Shown: piece by piece, positions 8,720-17,639 of the stretch
Numbering within the stretch: position 1 is the first letter of the stretch
Layout: every line of letters starts with the position of its first letter
DNA from: Amycolatopsis alba DSM 44262
GTDB lineage: Bacteria > Actinomycetota > Actinomycetes > Mycobacteriales > Pseudonocardiaceae
Assembly: GCF_000384215.1 (NCBI RefSeq)
Contig: NZ_KB913032.1
Location: forward strand, 6,719,605 to 6,783,604
Reading direction: 5' to 3'
DNA length: 64,000 nucleotides
The notes under the pieces: model-generated
What the model saw: only the letters and a program-made list of their open reading frames with translations
Database searches by the model: none
What the model was told of the DNA's origin: nothing
Position numbers and translations under genes: made by a program

Positions 8720-9952
8720 TCAGGAGATTTCGGCGAGCTTTCCCGACAGATAGGCGCGCTCGGCGTCGGTGCCTGCCAGCGTGAGCGCCTCGCGGTAGGC
8801 CTCGGCGGCCTCGCCGAACCGGTCGAGACGCCGGAGCAGGTCCGCGCGGGTCGCGGGAAGCAGGTGGTAGCCGGGGAGACTGCCGTCCGCGGTGAGCTTG
8901 TCGGCCAGTTCGAGTCCGGCCTCGGGCCCTTCGGCCATGGCGACGGCGACCGCCCGGTTCAACTCGACGACCGGCGAGGGCACGAAACGCAGCAGCTCCC
9001 CGTAGAGCGCGGCGATCTGTGCCCAGTCGGTGTCGGACGCGAGGGCCGCCGTCGCGTGACAGGCGGCGATGGCGGCCTGGATCTGATACTGCCCAGGGGC
9101 TCCGCGGTGGAGCGCGGTCTCCAGCAACTCGGTGCCCTCGGCGATCTCGGCGGTGTTCCAGCGGGCGCGGTCCTGGTCTTCGAGCGAGACCAGCGTGCCT
9201 TCGTCGTCGACCCGTGTGGCACGGCGGGCGTTGTGCAGGAGCAGCAGCGCCAGCAGACCGAGGACCTCCGGTTCACCGGGCATCAGCCCGGCGAGGATCC
9301 GGGCGAGCCGGATGGCCTCCGCGGAAAGGTCGGTGCGCAGCAGATCGGTGCCGGCGCTGGCCGAGTACCCCTCGTTGAACAGCAGGTACAGCATCCCCAG
9401 CACCGCGGCCGTGCGTTCGGGCAGCAGAGCCGACGGTGGCACCCGGTACGGGATTCCCGCGGTGCGGATCTTCCGTTTCACCCGGACCAGGCGCTGCGAC
9501 ATCGTCGCCTCGGAAACGAGGAAGGCGCGGGCGATCTCGGCGGTGGTGAGCCCGGCCAGGGTCCGCAGCGCGAGCGCGACCTGACCTTCCATCGGCAGTG
9601 CGGGATGGCAGCAGGTGAAGATCAGCCGGAGCCGGTCGTCGTGGACACCGCTCTCGTCCCACTCCGGTTCGGCGGCCGCGGTCAGCTCGGCGGCTTCCCG
9701 CAGTTTCTCCGCGCCGACGGCCTCTCGCCGGATCCGGTCGGTGGCGCGATTGCGCGCGGTCGTGGTCAGCCAGGCGCCGGGTTTCGCCGGGACACCGTCG
9801 CGGGGCCAGGTGTGCAGCGCGAGCGCGAACGCCTCCTGGGCGCACTCCTCGGCGAGGTCCCAGTCGCCGGTGACCCGGATCAGCGTGGCGATGACCTGAC
9901 CCGACTCTTCGCGGAACGCCTGTGTGATCGCCGCGTCGAGTTCGGTGGTCAC
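8720..9952 (-). CDS. ECF sigma factor with long C-terminal extension (SigJ/ECF42-like, DUF6596)
   Basis: This 410-aa protein has sigma-70 region 2 (DWDLAEECAQEAFALAL, then AWLTTTARNRATDRIRRE) and region 4 (LTTAEIARAFLVSEATMSQR). A ~200-aa extension starts LLPERTAAVLGMLYLLFNEG and contains a TPR-like tail (LRRLDRFGEAAEAYREAL). This is the ECF42/DUF6596 architecture, normally paired with a YCII/DGPF protein; no such partner is adjacent here. The GTG start at 9952 overlaps the stop of the glycosyltransferase by 4 nt (GTGA), so the two are translationally coupled. A truncated paralogue exists at 59789. Confidence 0.93.
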   Translation of the reverse strand: MTTELDAAITQAFREESGQVIATLIRVTGDWDLAEECAQEAFALALHTWPRDGVPAKPGAWLTTTARNRATDRIRREAVGAEKLREAAELTAAAEPEWDESGVHDDRLRLIFTCCHPALPMEGQVALALRTLAGLTTAEIARAFLVSEATMSQRLVRVKRKIRTAGIPYRVPPSALLPERTAAVLGMLYLLFNEGYSASAGTDLLRTDLSAEAIRLARILAGLMPGEPEVLGLLALLLLHNARRATRVDDEGTLVSLEDQDRARWNTAEIAEGTELLETALHRGAPGQYQIQAAIAACHATAALASDTDWAQIAALYGELLRFVPSPVVELNRAVAVAMAEGPEAGLELADKLTADGSLPGYHLLPATRADLLRRLDRFGEAAEAYREALTLAGTDAERAYLSGKLAEIS

Positions 9953-11082
9953 CGGAGGAGCCCTTCCAGGAGCGGAACGATCTTCTCCGGCGGCGGGTAC
10001 GCGGTGACCTCGTCGCGCAACCGCGCGGCCGCTTCCCGGTAGGACGGTTCCCCGAGCACCGAGGACACCGCGTCACGGATGTCCGCCGGGGTCGCGTGGA
10101 TGACGTCGAGGACGGTGCCGAGCCCGAGTTCCGTGACACGATCGCCGTTGTGGGGCTGGTCGGCGCCCATCGGCAGCAGCACCATCGGCAGTCCGTGGCT
10201 GATCGTGCCCAGCAGGCTGCCCGACCCGCCGTGGGTGACGGCCGCGTCGCAGTACGGGAGGACATCGTCCTGCGGCAGGTATTTCGCGAGGTGGATGTGG
10301 TCCGGCTGCCTGCCGAACTCCGCGGGGTCGATGAGGTTCCCGACGGTGACGACACAGGTCGCGTCGACGTCTCTCAGCCCGGCCAGCACACGGGCGAACA
10401 GGTCACCGGATTCGGTGTTGAAGATGGTGCCGAGGGTGAAGTAGAGCGCCGGGCGGCCTTCGACGTGCCAGTCCGGCGCCGTGCCGGGGCCGGGAACCGG
10501 GATGTGGAAGGACCGCGCGGTCGGCGGCAGCGGGAAGCGGGGATCGCGGAAGCTCGCGGGGAACGGGGAGAGCACGAGATGCCGGTAGGCCGACTCCAGG
10601 TTCCGCTGCGGGGCGAGCCCGTGGACGGCCCGGACCTCGTTGAGCGCGTCGTCGACGAGGTCGGGGCGGATGAGGGCACCGGCGGCGGTGACCAGGACCG
10701 TCGCGTGGGGGAGTCCGAGCTTCTCGGCGGCGATCATCGCCCCGAGGTCGGCCTCGTCGCAGACGAGCAGATCCGGTGCCCAGTCCGCGCAGAGCGCAAG
10801 GACGTCGGCCGCGCGCCGGGGTGCGGTGCGGCGGACGAAACCGTCACGGAGGTCGGCGTCCTCACGCTCACGGTCGACGGGCAGCAACGGGCGACGCTTG
10901 CCGTCACTGCCGAGGTCCGGTCCCGACGGGAACGCGGTGAAACCGGCCGCCTCGACGATCGGGACCATCATCGGCTCGCCGGTGAACGCGATCGTGTGAC
11001 CTGCGGCGGCGAGGGCGCGGGCGAGGGGGACGAGCGGCCGGAAGTGACCGTTGCCGCCGGCGAAGGTAAACAGGAGACGCAC
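9949..11082 (-). CDS. GT1-family glycosyltransferase (MGT/EryCIII-like)
   Basis: This 377-aa protein starts MRLLFTFAGGNGHFRPLVPL, the GT-B N-terminal fold with the acceptor-side His. The C-terminal donor-binding part has YFTLGTIFN and the signature AVTHGGSGSLLGTISHGLP followed by LPMGADQPHNGDRV, typical of UDP/TDP-sugar glycosyltransferases of macrolide and natural-product type. It probably transfers a sugar to a small lipophilic acceptor. It is followed by an overlapping ECF sigma gene, an odd partner; no biosynthetic cluster surrounds it, so a xenobiotic- or macrolide-inactivating role is as likely as a biosynthetic one. Confidence 0.92.
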   Translation of the reverse strand: MRLLFTFAGGNGHFRPLVPLARALAAAGHTIAFTGEPMMVPIVEAAGFTAFPSGPDLGSDGKRRPLLPVDREREDADLRDGFVRRTAPRRAADVLALCADWAPDLLVCDEADLGAMIAAEKLGLPHATVLVTAAGALIRPDLVDDALNEVRAVHGLAPQRNLESAYRHLVLSPFPASFRDPRFPLPPTARSFHIPVPGPGTAPDWHVEGRPALYFTLGTIFNTESGDLFARVLAGLRDVDATCVVTVGNLIDPAEFGRQPDHIHLAKYLPQDDVLPYCDAAVTHGGSGSLLGTISHGLPMVLLPMGADQPHNGDRVTELGLGTVLDVIHATPADIRDAVSSVLGEPSYREAAARLRDEVTAYPPPEKIVPLLEGLLR

Positions 11083-11123
11083 ACGATCGACCCTATCGGT
11101 GGGACCGGCGCTACCCTGCTGCG

Positions 11124-12065
11124 GTGATCGATACGGACGCCGACGAGGTCCGGCTGTGCGCGCTGGAAGGCTGCGACAATCCTCTGCCCCCGCCCGCGGT
11201 GGACGCCGAAGGGAAACGCAAAGGCGGTCGCCCCTCGGCCTACTGCGGCAAGGCGCATGCCGATGCGGCGTCGCGGGCCCGGCGGGCGGCCGCGGTGGCG
11301 AGCGTGGCGGATCCGCTCCTCGAAGTGCGCCGGATCGCCGACGAGTTCACCCCGACGGCGGCGTCGCTCGTGGAGTTGCTGGGCGCGATGCGGTCGCGGT
11401 TCGACGACGCCGACGAGGCGGCGCTGGGCCGGGTCACCGAAGCCGAGACCGAGGCGGCCACGGCCAGGCGCGAGGCGGAGGACGCTCAGCAGGCCGCGGC
11501 GAAGGCGGACACGGCGCGGGCGACCGCGCTCACCGCGTCACGGGACGACAAGACGGCCAAGGCCACGGCGGAACGCGCCGCCGAGCAGGCCCTGAAGGAC
11601 GCGGAGGAGACCCGCCGACGTTCGTGGGCCGAGATCGCCGCCCACGAACGCGCACGGGGCGCCGCGGAAGCCGCGACCGTGGCGGCCGAACGCGACCGCG
11701 ACGCCCTGACCTCCGACCTTCGGACACTGCGTGAGGATTTCGCGGCCGTCAAGGAGGAAAAGGCCCGTCTGGCGGCAGATCTGGGTGAGCGGGACACGGC
11801 TCTGGTGCGGGCGGCGGCCGAACGCGAAGCCCTGCTGGACCGGTTCGACGAGGCGAAGGCGCGGATGACGGTGTCCGAAAAGGACTGTGCCGGCCTGCAG
11901 GCCGATCTGGCGCGGGAGCGCGCCGCCCGCGTCCTGGCCGAAGCGCGGGCGACGGCGCTGGGCGAGGAACTGGAGCGTGCGCAGGCGCGGGCGGTCGCGG
12001 ATCAGGCGCGGTACGACGACGTCGTCCGGCAGCTGGCCGACCTCGCCCGCCCGCCGGCCTCCTGA
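11124..12065 (+). CDS. Zinc-finger plus long coiled-coil protein, function unknown
   Basis: This 313-aa protein begins with a short Cys/His module (CALEGCDNPLPPP ... YCGKAHADAASRARRAA) similar to the small zinc motif of several actinobacterial DNA-associated proteins. From about residue 75 to the end it is almost pure Ala/Glu/Arg heptad sequence (AEREALLDRFDEAKARM etc.), a predicted coiled coil. The GTG at 11124 has no Shine-Dalgarno but TACCCT ends 7 nt upstream, fitting a leaderless transcript. A similar CxxC...YCGxxC module occurs in the small protein at 32685. I infer a DNA-binding or scaffold role; I do not recognise a named family. Confidence 0.75.
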   Translation: MIDTDADEVRLCALEGCDNPLPPPAVDAEGKRKGGRPSAYCGKAHADAASRARRAAAVASVADPLLEVRRIADEFTPTAASLVELLGAMRSRFDDADEAALGRVTEAETEAATARREAEDAQQAAAKADTARATALTASRDDKTAKATAERAAEQALKDAEETRRRSWAEIAAHERARGAAEAATVAAERDRDALTSDLRTLREDFAAVKEEKARLAADLGERDTALVRAAAEREALLDRFDEAKARMTVSEKDCAGLQADLARERAARVLAEARATALGEELERAQARAVADQARYDDVVRQLADLARPPAS

Positions 12066-12313
12066 GCGGCAAGGACCGTTCCACTGAGGGGCAAGGCGAA
12101 GCTGTCGTGCTCGCTCATCGGCGTGCCGGCTTCGGGTGGTGCGAAAGCCACTTTCGCAACCTTCAACGTTGCGAAAGTGGCTTTCGCAACGTCGCCGGCC
12201 ACCAGCCCCCCGACCCGATGCGGGCTTTCACGACACCCGAAGCCGGCAGATACGCCAGCGGTCGAGCACGACACGTTTGCCTTACCTCTCAATAGAACCG
12301 TCCTTGCCGCTCA
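12063..12313. repeat. 251-bp nested inverted repeat spanning stop codon to stop codon
   Basis: Both flanking convergent genes end with TGAGCGGCAAGGAC, and from there two ~88-nt arms (about 12063-12150 and 12226-12313) are imperfect inverted copies of each other, sharing for example GTCGTGCTCG and GCCGGCTTCGGGTG. Inside lies a second, smaller palindromic pair (GCGAAAGCCACTTTCGC at about 12139-12155 and its mirror at about 12172-12188). The whole could fold as one giant hairpin and act as a two-way terminator. The inner unit belongs to a repeat family also seen at 39727. Confidence 0.8.
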
Positions 12314-13102
12314 CAAGGGCAGTTCGGCTCCGGAGGCGTCCGAGCCGCCGACCAGTTGCTCGACCCCGTCCAGGATCCGCGCCAGCCCGAACCGGAAGGT
12401 GTGCAACGGCGCGCTCGCCGCACCGTGCGCTTCCCCCGCTGCCTGTCCGATCCGCGCTGCCAGCGGGAACAGTCCCGCGTCGGCTTCAGGGATCTCCGCG
12501 AGCACCGGCGCGCTGGCCGTCCACCACTCCATGTCCGTCAGCCCGGACCGGCGCACGAGACTCGCCGACTCGACCGAACCCCGCGCGATGCCCTGGACGA
12601 AGCCGTTGACCATGGCCACGACGGCGTCCATCTCCAGATCGGTGAGCCCGATCGCGTCGACGGCGGCCAGTTCGCGCTCGTGTTTGGCGAAGGTGTGCGG
12701 GCCGAGGGGGAGACGGCCGGTGGTGAGCTGCAGCAGCCATGGATGCCGGTGGTACATCTCCCAGGCGTCCTCGGCGAGGATCGTCATCGTGACCCGCCAG
12801 TCGTGGCTCTCCGGCGGATCGGTCAGCTCGCCGTGGACCCGGTCCATCATCAGGTCGAGCAGTTCGGCGCGGCTGGGGATGTAGGTGTAGATCGTCATGG
12901 GGGAGACGCCGAGCTTCTCCGCGCCCCGGCGCACCGACAGCGCGGTGATGCCCTCGGTGTCGGCGATTTCGATCGCGGCGGTGACGATCTCCTCGACGGT
13001 GAGCTTGGGTTTGGGGCCGCGGCGGGGTTTCTCCCGCACACCCCAGAGCAGTTCGATGGTCCGCCGTGGATCGCCCGTTCCGGTGTGGTCCGCGTCCGTC
13101 AT
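12311..13102 (-). CDS. TetR-family transcriptional regulator
   Basis: This is a 263-aa repressor with N-terminal helix-turn-helix at about residues 36-85 (LTVEEIVTAAIEIADTEG, then LGVSPMTIYTYIPSRAELLD) and a C-terminal tetracycline-repressor-like ligand domain (TetR_C). The ATG at 13102 is preceded by an in-frame GTG at 13105. The preceding gap to the SNF2 gene carries two GTAC-centred palindromes that are good candidate operators, so it probably controls itself and the SNF2-SWIM operon. Its 3' end forms one arm of the long inverted repeat. Confidence 0.92.
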   Translation of the reverse strand: MTDADHTGTGDPRRTIELLWGVREKPRRGPKPKLTVEEIVTAAIEIADTEGITALSVRRGAEKLGVSPMTIYTYIPSRAELLDLMMDRVHGELTDPPESHDWRVTMTILAEDAWEMYHRHPWLLQLTTGRLPLGPHTFAKHERELAAVDAIGLTDLEMDAVVAMVNGFVQGIARGSVESASLVRRSGLTDMEWWTASAPVLAEIPEADAGLFPLAARIGQAAGEAHGAASAPLHTFRFGLARILDGVEQLVGGSDASGAELPL

Positions 13103-13110
13103 CACGTTCT

Positions 13111-13157
13111 CTCTACACTGTACAGAGTTGTGTTATCCTGAACTGTACACCGTACAG
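13111..13157. promoter_or_regulatory. Twin TetR-type operators in the tetR-SNF2 divergent promoter
   Basis: CTGTAC at 13143-13148 and GTACAG at 13152-13157 form a perfect dyad with a 3-nt centre. A related imperfect dyad, CTCTACACTGTACAGAG, covers 13111-13127. Between them lies TATCCT (13134-13139), a possible -10 for the SNF2 gene. Two copies of a TGTAC half-site motif astride a promoter are what a TetR autorepressor would use; the assignment to the adjacent TetR is inference. Confidence 0.6.
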
Positions 13158-13170
13158 AGATTGGGGCTGA

Positions 13171-15888
13171 GTGACGTCTCACGACGGTTTCGGCAGTGTC
13201 GTTTTCGAACCGAAGAACCCGCCTCGGACCAGCGGATTCGTCTTCTGGAACGCCGAGGGGGATACGCCGGGGACCGGGGAGGTGACAGTCGCCCTCCCCG
13301 AGCTCGCCACGGTGCCCTGCGTACGGCTCCCGATGGCCGAGGCGCTCCCCGCGCTGCTGCGGCTCCGTGAGAGCGATGATCCCTCCGCGCGTTTCTGGAG
13401 CACGGCGGCCACCGCGGCGTTGAAGCTCGCCGAGGCGGGCCGGTTGCTTCCAGGGCTCACGGAGTCCGATGTGGACGCCTGGCGCGCGGGCCCCTTGGAA
13501 CCCGCTGACGCGGCTTGGCTGCGCGAGCTGTCCGAGGCGATGCCGGCACGCGCACGGGCGATCCCCGGTGACGGGAATCTGCTTCCCGCGCGGTATCCGC
13601 TGCTGCGCGCGTTTCTCGACGCGGTGGCCGACACCCTGCCCCGCACACCCGCTGCCGCGCAGGCGACCAGAGTCAAGGCCTTCGCCGCTCCGCCCGCGCA
13701 CCGGGTCCCGCAGCTACGGGACTGGGCCGCCGAGGTCGCGGCCGGGCTGGACTCCGGGGTCCGGGTCTCGGTACGGATCGAGGCGCCCGGCGACGACTTC
13801 ACCATCGGCCGTTTCAGCGGGGTCGTCCAGGTGCACAGCCTCGCCGACCCCGGTGTCCTGATCGACGCCGCCGCGCTCTGGTCGGGTGACGACCGGTTCG
13901 GCCCGAGGGCCCGGATCGACGTGATGCTGGCCCTGCGCCGTGCCGCCCAGCTGTGGCCACCGCTGGAACCTCTGCTCGGCGCCGCGGTCCCCGACGAGGT
14001 CGGGCTCGGCGACACCGACATCGTCGAGCTGCTCACCACCGCCGCGCCCCTGCTGGCCACGGCGGGCATCGACGTCCACTGGCCCGCCGATCTCGTCCGC
14101 GACCTGAGCGCGAAAGCCGTCGTCGGCGGGGGTGACGCGCCCCCGGACGACCTCCCCTCCTTCTTCGCAGGCGGCTCGCTGCTGCAGTTCGACTGGCAGC
14201 TGGCTCTGGGCGGCGCACCGCTCACGGCCTCGGAGATGGACGCGCTGGCCGAGGCGCACCGTCCCGTCGTGCGGCTGCGTGATCAGTGGGTGCTGGTCGA
14301 TCCGGCGCTGGCGGCAAAGGCACGGGATCGCGCCCTGAAACCGCTGACGCCGATCGACGCGCTCGGCGCCGCCCTGAGCGGGACGGCGGAGGTCGACGGC
14401 GAACGCGTCGACGTCCTCACCGACGGCTGGCTCGCCGCGCTACGGGAGCGGCTGCTCGCGCCTCCCGAACCACAGGCCCCGCCACGCGCTCTCGCCGCGA
14501 CGCTGCGCGACTATCAGCTGCGCGGTCTGCAGTGGCTCACCGCGATGACGTCGATCGGGCTCGGCGGCTGCCTCGCCGACGACATGGGCCTCGGCAAGAC
14601 GATCACGCTGATCTCGCTCCATCTGCATCGCGCGGACGGCCCGACCCTGGTCGTCTGCCCGGCCTCGCTGCTGGGCAACTGGGAACGCGAGATCACCCGG
14701 TTCGCCCCCGGCGTCCCGGTGCGGCGGTTCCACGGCACCGAGCGTTCACTGGACGAACTCGGCGACGGCTTCGTGCTCACGACCTACGGCACGCTGCGCG
14801 TCGACCCGGAGCCGCTGGGAGGAGTCCACTGGGGACTGCTGGTCGCGGACGAGGCCCAGCACGTCAAGAACCATCGCTCCGGCACGGCGAAGGCGTTGCG
14901 GACGCTGACGTCGTCGGCGCGGGTGGCGTTGACGGGCACCCCGGTGGAGAACAATCTCTCCGAGCTGTGGGCGATCCTGGACTGGACGACACCCGGCTTG
15001 CTCGGCAGCATGGCGGACTTCCGCCGGGTGTGGGCGAAACCGGTCGAGTCCGGAAAGGACCCCGACGCGGCGGAGCGGCTGTCCCGGCTGGTCCGCCCGT
15101 TCCTGTTGCGCCGCCGCAAATCGGATCCGGGGATCGCGCCGGAGCTGCCTGCCAAGACCGAGACGGACCGCCCGGTGACGCTCACCGCCGAGCAGGCCGC
15201 CCTGTACGAGGCGACGGTGCGCGAGCTGATGGCGGAGATCGCCGGCAGCGAGGGCATCGCGCGCCGGGGCCGGATCGTCAAGCTGCTCACCGGGCTCAAG
15301 CAGATCTGCAACCATCCGGCGCAGTACCTCAAGGAACCGGCGGACGCGGTGCTGGACGGCCGGTCCGGCAAGCTCGAACTGCTCGACGAACTCCTGGGCA
15401 CGATCCTCGCCGAGGACGGCGCGGTGCTGGTGTTCACCCAGTACGTCGCCATGGCGCGGCTGCTGGAACGGCATCTCGCGCAGCGCGGGATCGGCACGCA
15501 GCTGCTGCACGGCGGCACGCCGGTGCCCAAGCGCGAGGATCTCGTGCGCCGGTTCCAGGCCGGTGAGGTGCCGGTGTTCCTGCTGTCGCTCAAGGCGGCG
15601 GGGACCGGGCTGAACCTGACCCGCGCCGATCACGTCGTGCACTACGACCGCTGGTGGAACCCGGCGGTGGAGGATCAGGCCACCGACCGCGCGTACCGGA
15701 TCGGGCAGACCAGGCCGGTGCAGGTGCACCGGCTCATCGCCGAGGGCACGGTCGAGGACCGGATCGCGGCGATGCTGCGGGAGAAACGCGCGCTCGCCGA
15801 CGCGGTGCTCGCCGGCGGCGAGGCCGCCTTGACCGAATTGACCGACGCGGAGCTGGCCGATCTGGTCGAGCTGAGGAGCCGCCGATGA
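13171..15888 (+). CDS. SNF2/Swi2-family helicase-like ATPase
   Basis: This 905-aa protein is a double-RecA ATPase that would translocate on double-stranded DNA. Motif I LADDMGLGKT is near residue 468, motif II VADEAQH near 558, motif III LTGTPVENN near 588, and motif VI DRAYRIGQ near 839. The N-terminal ~430 residues include the SNF2-associated bacterial domain (DUF3670-like). The GTG at 13171 follows GGGG 4-7 nt upstream. It overlaps the SWIM-domain gene by 4 nt (ATGA), an arrangement conserved in many actinomycetes and suggesting a complex. Expression is probably repressed by the divergent TetR. Confidence 0.95.
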   Translation: MTSHDGFGSVVFEPKNPPRTSGFVFWNAEGDTPGTGEVTVALPELATVPCVRLPMAEALPALLRLRESDDPSARFWSTAATAALKLAEAGRLLPGLTESDVDAWRAGPLEPADAAWLRELSEAMPARARAIPGDGNLLPARYPLLRAFLDAVADTLPRTPAAAQATRVKAFAAPPAHRVPQLRDWAAEVAAGLDSGVRVSVRIEAPGDDFTIGRFSGVVQVHSLADPGVLIDAAALWSGDDRFGPRARIDVMLALRRAAQLWPPLEPLLGAAVPDEVGLGDTDIVELLTTAAPLLATAGIDVHWPADLVRDLSAKAVVGGGDAPPDDLPSFFAGGSLLQFDWQLALGGAPLTASEMDALAEAHRPVVRLRDQWVLVDPALAAKARDRALKPLTPIDALGAALSGTAEVDGERVDVLTDGWLAALRERLLAPPEPQAPPRALAATLRDYQLRGLQWLTAMTSIGLGGCLADDMGLGKTITLISLHLHRADGPTLVVCPASLLGNWEREITRFAPGVPVRRFHGTERSLDELGDGFVLTTYGTLRVDPEPLGGVHWGLLVADEAQHVKNHRSGTAKALRTLTSSARVALTGTPVENNLSELWAILDWTTPGLLGSMADFRRVWAKPVESGKDPDAAERLSRLVRPFLLRRRKSDPGIAPELPAKTETDRPVTLTAEQAALYEATVRELMAEIAGSEGIARRGRIVKLLTGLKQICNHPAQYLKEPADAVLDGRSGKLELLDELLGTILAEDGAVLVFTQYVAMARLLERHLAQRGIGTQLLHGGTPVPKREDLVRRFQAGEVPVFLLSLKAAGTGLNLTRADHVVHYDRWWNPAVEDQATDRAYRIGQTRPVQVHRLIAEGTVEDRIAAMLREKRALADAVLAGGEAALTELTDAELADLVELRSRR

Positions 15889-17045
15889 GTACGCCTGACG
15901 ATCGCGTCCGTGGCTTCCCCGCTTTCGGGCGCCAGGGCGGGCACGGCCAGTTCGCCCGCTCCTGGTGGGGCCGGGCGTGGATCAGCGCGATGGAGGACAC
16001 CGCGCTGGACTTGCGGCAGCTCAAACAGGGCCGCAAGTACGCCGCGGCGGGCCGGGTCGGTCCGATCACGGTCAGCCCTGGGCGGATCGCCGCCGTGGTC
16101 GACGACGAGGAGGGCCAGTACCGGACCGAGGTCCGTCTCGCGGAACTGACCGGTGACGAATGGGACCGGTTCCTGGACCGGGTCGCCTCCCGCGCGGGGC
16201 ATCTCGCCGCGCTACTGGACCGGGACATGCCGCACGACCTCGTCGAGGCCGCCGACGACGCCGGGGTGTATCTGCTGCCCGTGATCGGTGACCTCGATCC
16301 GGACTGCGACTGTCCCGGCTGGGAGCTGCCGTGCCGTCACGCCGCGGCGTTGTCGTTCCAGGCCTCGTGGCTGCTCGACGCGGATCCCTTCGTGTTGCTG
16401 CTGATGCGCGGCAAGGGGGAACGGGAACTCCTCGACGAGTTGCAGCACCGCAACGCGCCTCGGTTCGTGCGCACCGGGGACGACGACATCCCGGCGGAGC
16501 GGGCCTACGCCGACGAGCCGGGCCCTTTGCCGGACCTCGCCGCGTTCGTGCCCGCGGGTGGCCCGACGGTGCCGGAAGCGCCCGGCATCCCGGCGGAGAC
16601 CTTCGCGCTGCTGGCCGCCAACGCGAGTCAGGCGGCCACCGCGCTGCTGGCGTCGCAACCGAAGCTCACCCGCAAGCAGGACGCCGTCCGCCTCGCCGCC
16701 ACCTGTCCGGAGACCTCCGACCGGCTGCGACCGGACGAGAACGGCGCGGACTTCGACCGCGCGGTACTCGCCTGGCGGCATGGTGGCCGGGCCGGTCTCG
16801 ACGTGCTGGAGACCGCGTGGACACCGCCGCCGCAGGCGATGGGCCGGGCGCGGGCCGCTTTCACCGAGGTGGTGGACGATCCCGGCGAGGGCCTGGACGT
16901 CGAGCGCAACCGGTGCACCGTCCATGGCACAGGCGTGCAGGTGCGGCTGGGCAAGGACGGGCTCTGGTACCCGTACCGGGATCAGTGGCCAGCCGGCCCG
17001 CCCGAAGCCGACCCCGGAGTGCTGTTCGCCGCGCTGATCGGCTGA
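15885..17045 (+). CDS. SWIM zinc-finger protein, partner of SNF2 ATPase
   Basis: This 386-aa protein starts at ATG 15885, overlapping the SNF2 stop. It begins MSTPDDRVRGFPAFG and has SWWGRAWISAMED, typical of this family. The SWIM zinc motif CDCPGWELPCRH (CxCxnCxH) is near residue 130 and probably binds nucleic acid or protein. The C-terminal half is uncharacterised. Coupling to the SNF2 ATPase suggests a joint role in chromatin or DNA remodelling or repair. The 3' end overlaps the convergent DUF4865 gene by 64 nt. Confidence 0.93.
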   Translation: MSTPDDRVRGFPAFGRQGGHGQFARSWWGRAWISAMEDTALDLRQLKQGRKYAAAGRVGPITVSPGRIAAVVDDEEGQYRTEVRLAELTGDEWDRFLDRVASRAGHLAALLDRDMPHDLVEAADDAGVYLLPVIGDLDPDCDCPGWELPCRHAAALSFQASWLLDADPFVLLLMRGKGERELLDELQHRNAPRFVRTGDDDIPAERAYADEPGPLPDLAAFVPAGGPTVPEAPGIPAETFALLAANASQAATALLASQPKLTRKQDAVRLAATCPETSDRLRPDENGADFDRAVLAWRHGGRAGLDVLETAWTPPPQAMGRARAAFTEVVDDPGEGLDVERNRCTVHGTGVQVRLGKDGLWYPYRDQWPAGPPEADPGVLFAALIG

Positions 17046-17638
17046 TCCCACTGCTGTCCTCGCCGCAGCTCGTCCAGGTGCGGCGAGGACAGGTGGAGGA
17101 TCCGGTACCGGACCTCGTCGGATTCCGGTGCCTCACCGGCCCACAGGCTGTAGCGCACCACCTGCCAGGTCCGCGGGTCGACGGCCAACGCGCCCGAATG
17201 CGCGCCGTCCTGCCGCAAATGCTCGCGGAGCCCGTCGAGGGTCTCGCCCAGGAAGGCGACCGGGTCGGTCTCGGCGGGGATCGAGACGACGTGTTTTCCC
17301 GCCGTGACAGGGGGAGTGCCGAACGCGGGTCCTTCCTCGAACCCGAGCACGGTCCAGTGCTGCACGACGGGACGTCCGAACGAGTCGACGATGCCGCTGA
17401 ACGGGCCGCCGAACAGGAAGGCGTTCATCCCGGCCTCGTCGTGCCACAGGTAGAAGGGCGAGTACTGGTTCAGCGTCGAGCCGTCGACGCCGCGCTCACG
17501 GATCCCGTACACCTTCAGCCCCAGACCGCCGAAATCGTCGAGCAGATGTCCGCGGGTGGCGACGCGTTCGCGGATGATGCCCATGTCGTAGTCGGCGGGG
17601 AGGGTGATCTCGTACTGCATCGCATGCATGTCGTACAT
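16982..17638 (-). CDS. DUF4865 family protein
   Basis: This is a 218-aa soluble protein. MQYEITLPADYDMGIIRERV and LNQYSPFYLWHDEAGMNAFL are hallmark sequences of DUF4865. The most upstream start, ATG 17638, lies 1 nt after the stop of the AraC gene (TAGTATG), so it is probably translationally coupled; ATGs at 17629 and 17620 are alternatives and the last gives the usual family start MQYE. The family is often encoded with AraC or LysR regulators; the biochemical function is unknown. The last ~20 residues are an extension that overlaps the SWIM gene. Confidence 0.85.
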   Translation of the reverse strand: MYDMHAMQYEITLPADYDMGIIRERVATRGHLLDDFGGLGLKVYGIRERGVDGSTLNQYSPFYLWHDEAGMNAFLFGGPFSGIVDSFGRPVVQHWTVLGFEEGPAFGTPPVTAGKHVVSIPAETDPVAFLGETLDGLREHLRQDGAHSGALAVDPRTWQVVRYSLWAGEAPESDEVRYRILHLSSPHLDELRRGQQWDQPISAANSTPGSASGGPAGH

Positions 17639-17639
17639 A

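Noticed and set aside
9949..11082. Secondary-metabolite cluster around the EryCIII-like glycosyltransferase
   Set aside because: No PKS, NRPS, sugar-biosynthesis or tailoring genes adjoin it; a stand-alone glycosyltransferase is the simpler reading.
14746..15729. Long antisense frame opposite the SNF2 gene
   Set aside because: Typical mirror frame of a high-GC gene; the sense strand has all helicase motifs.
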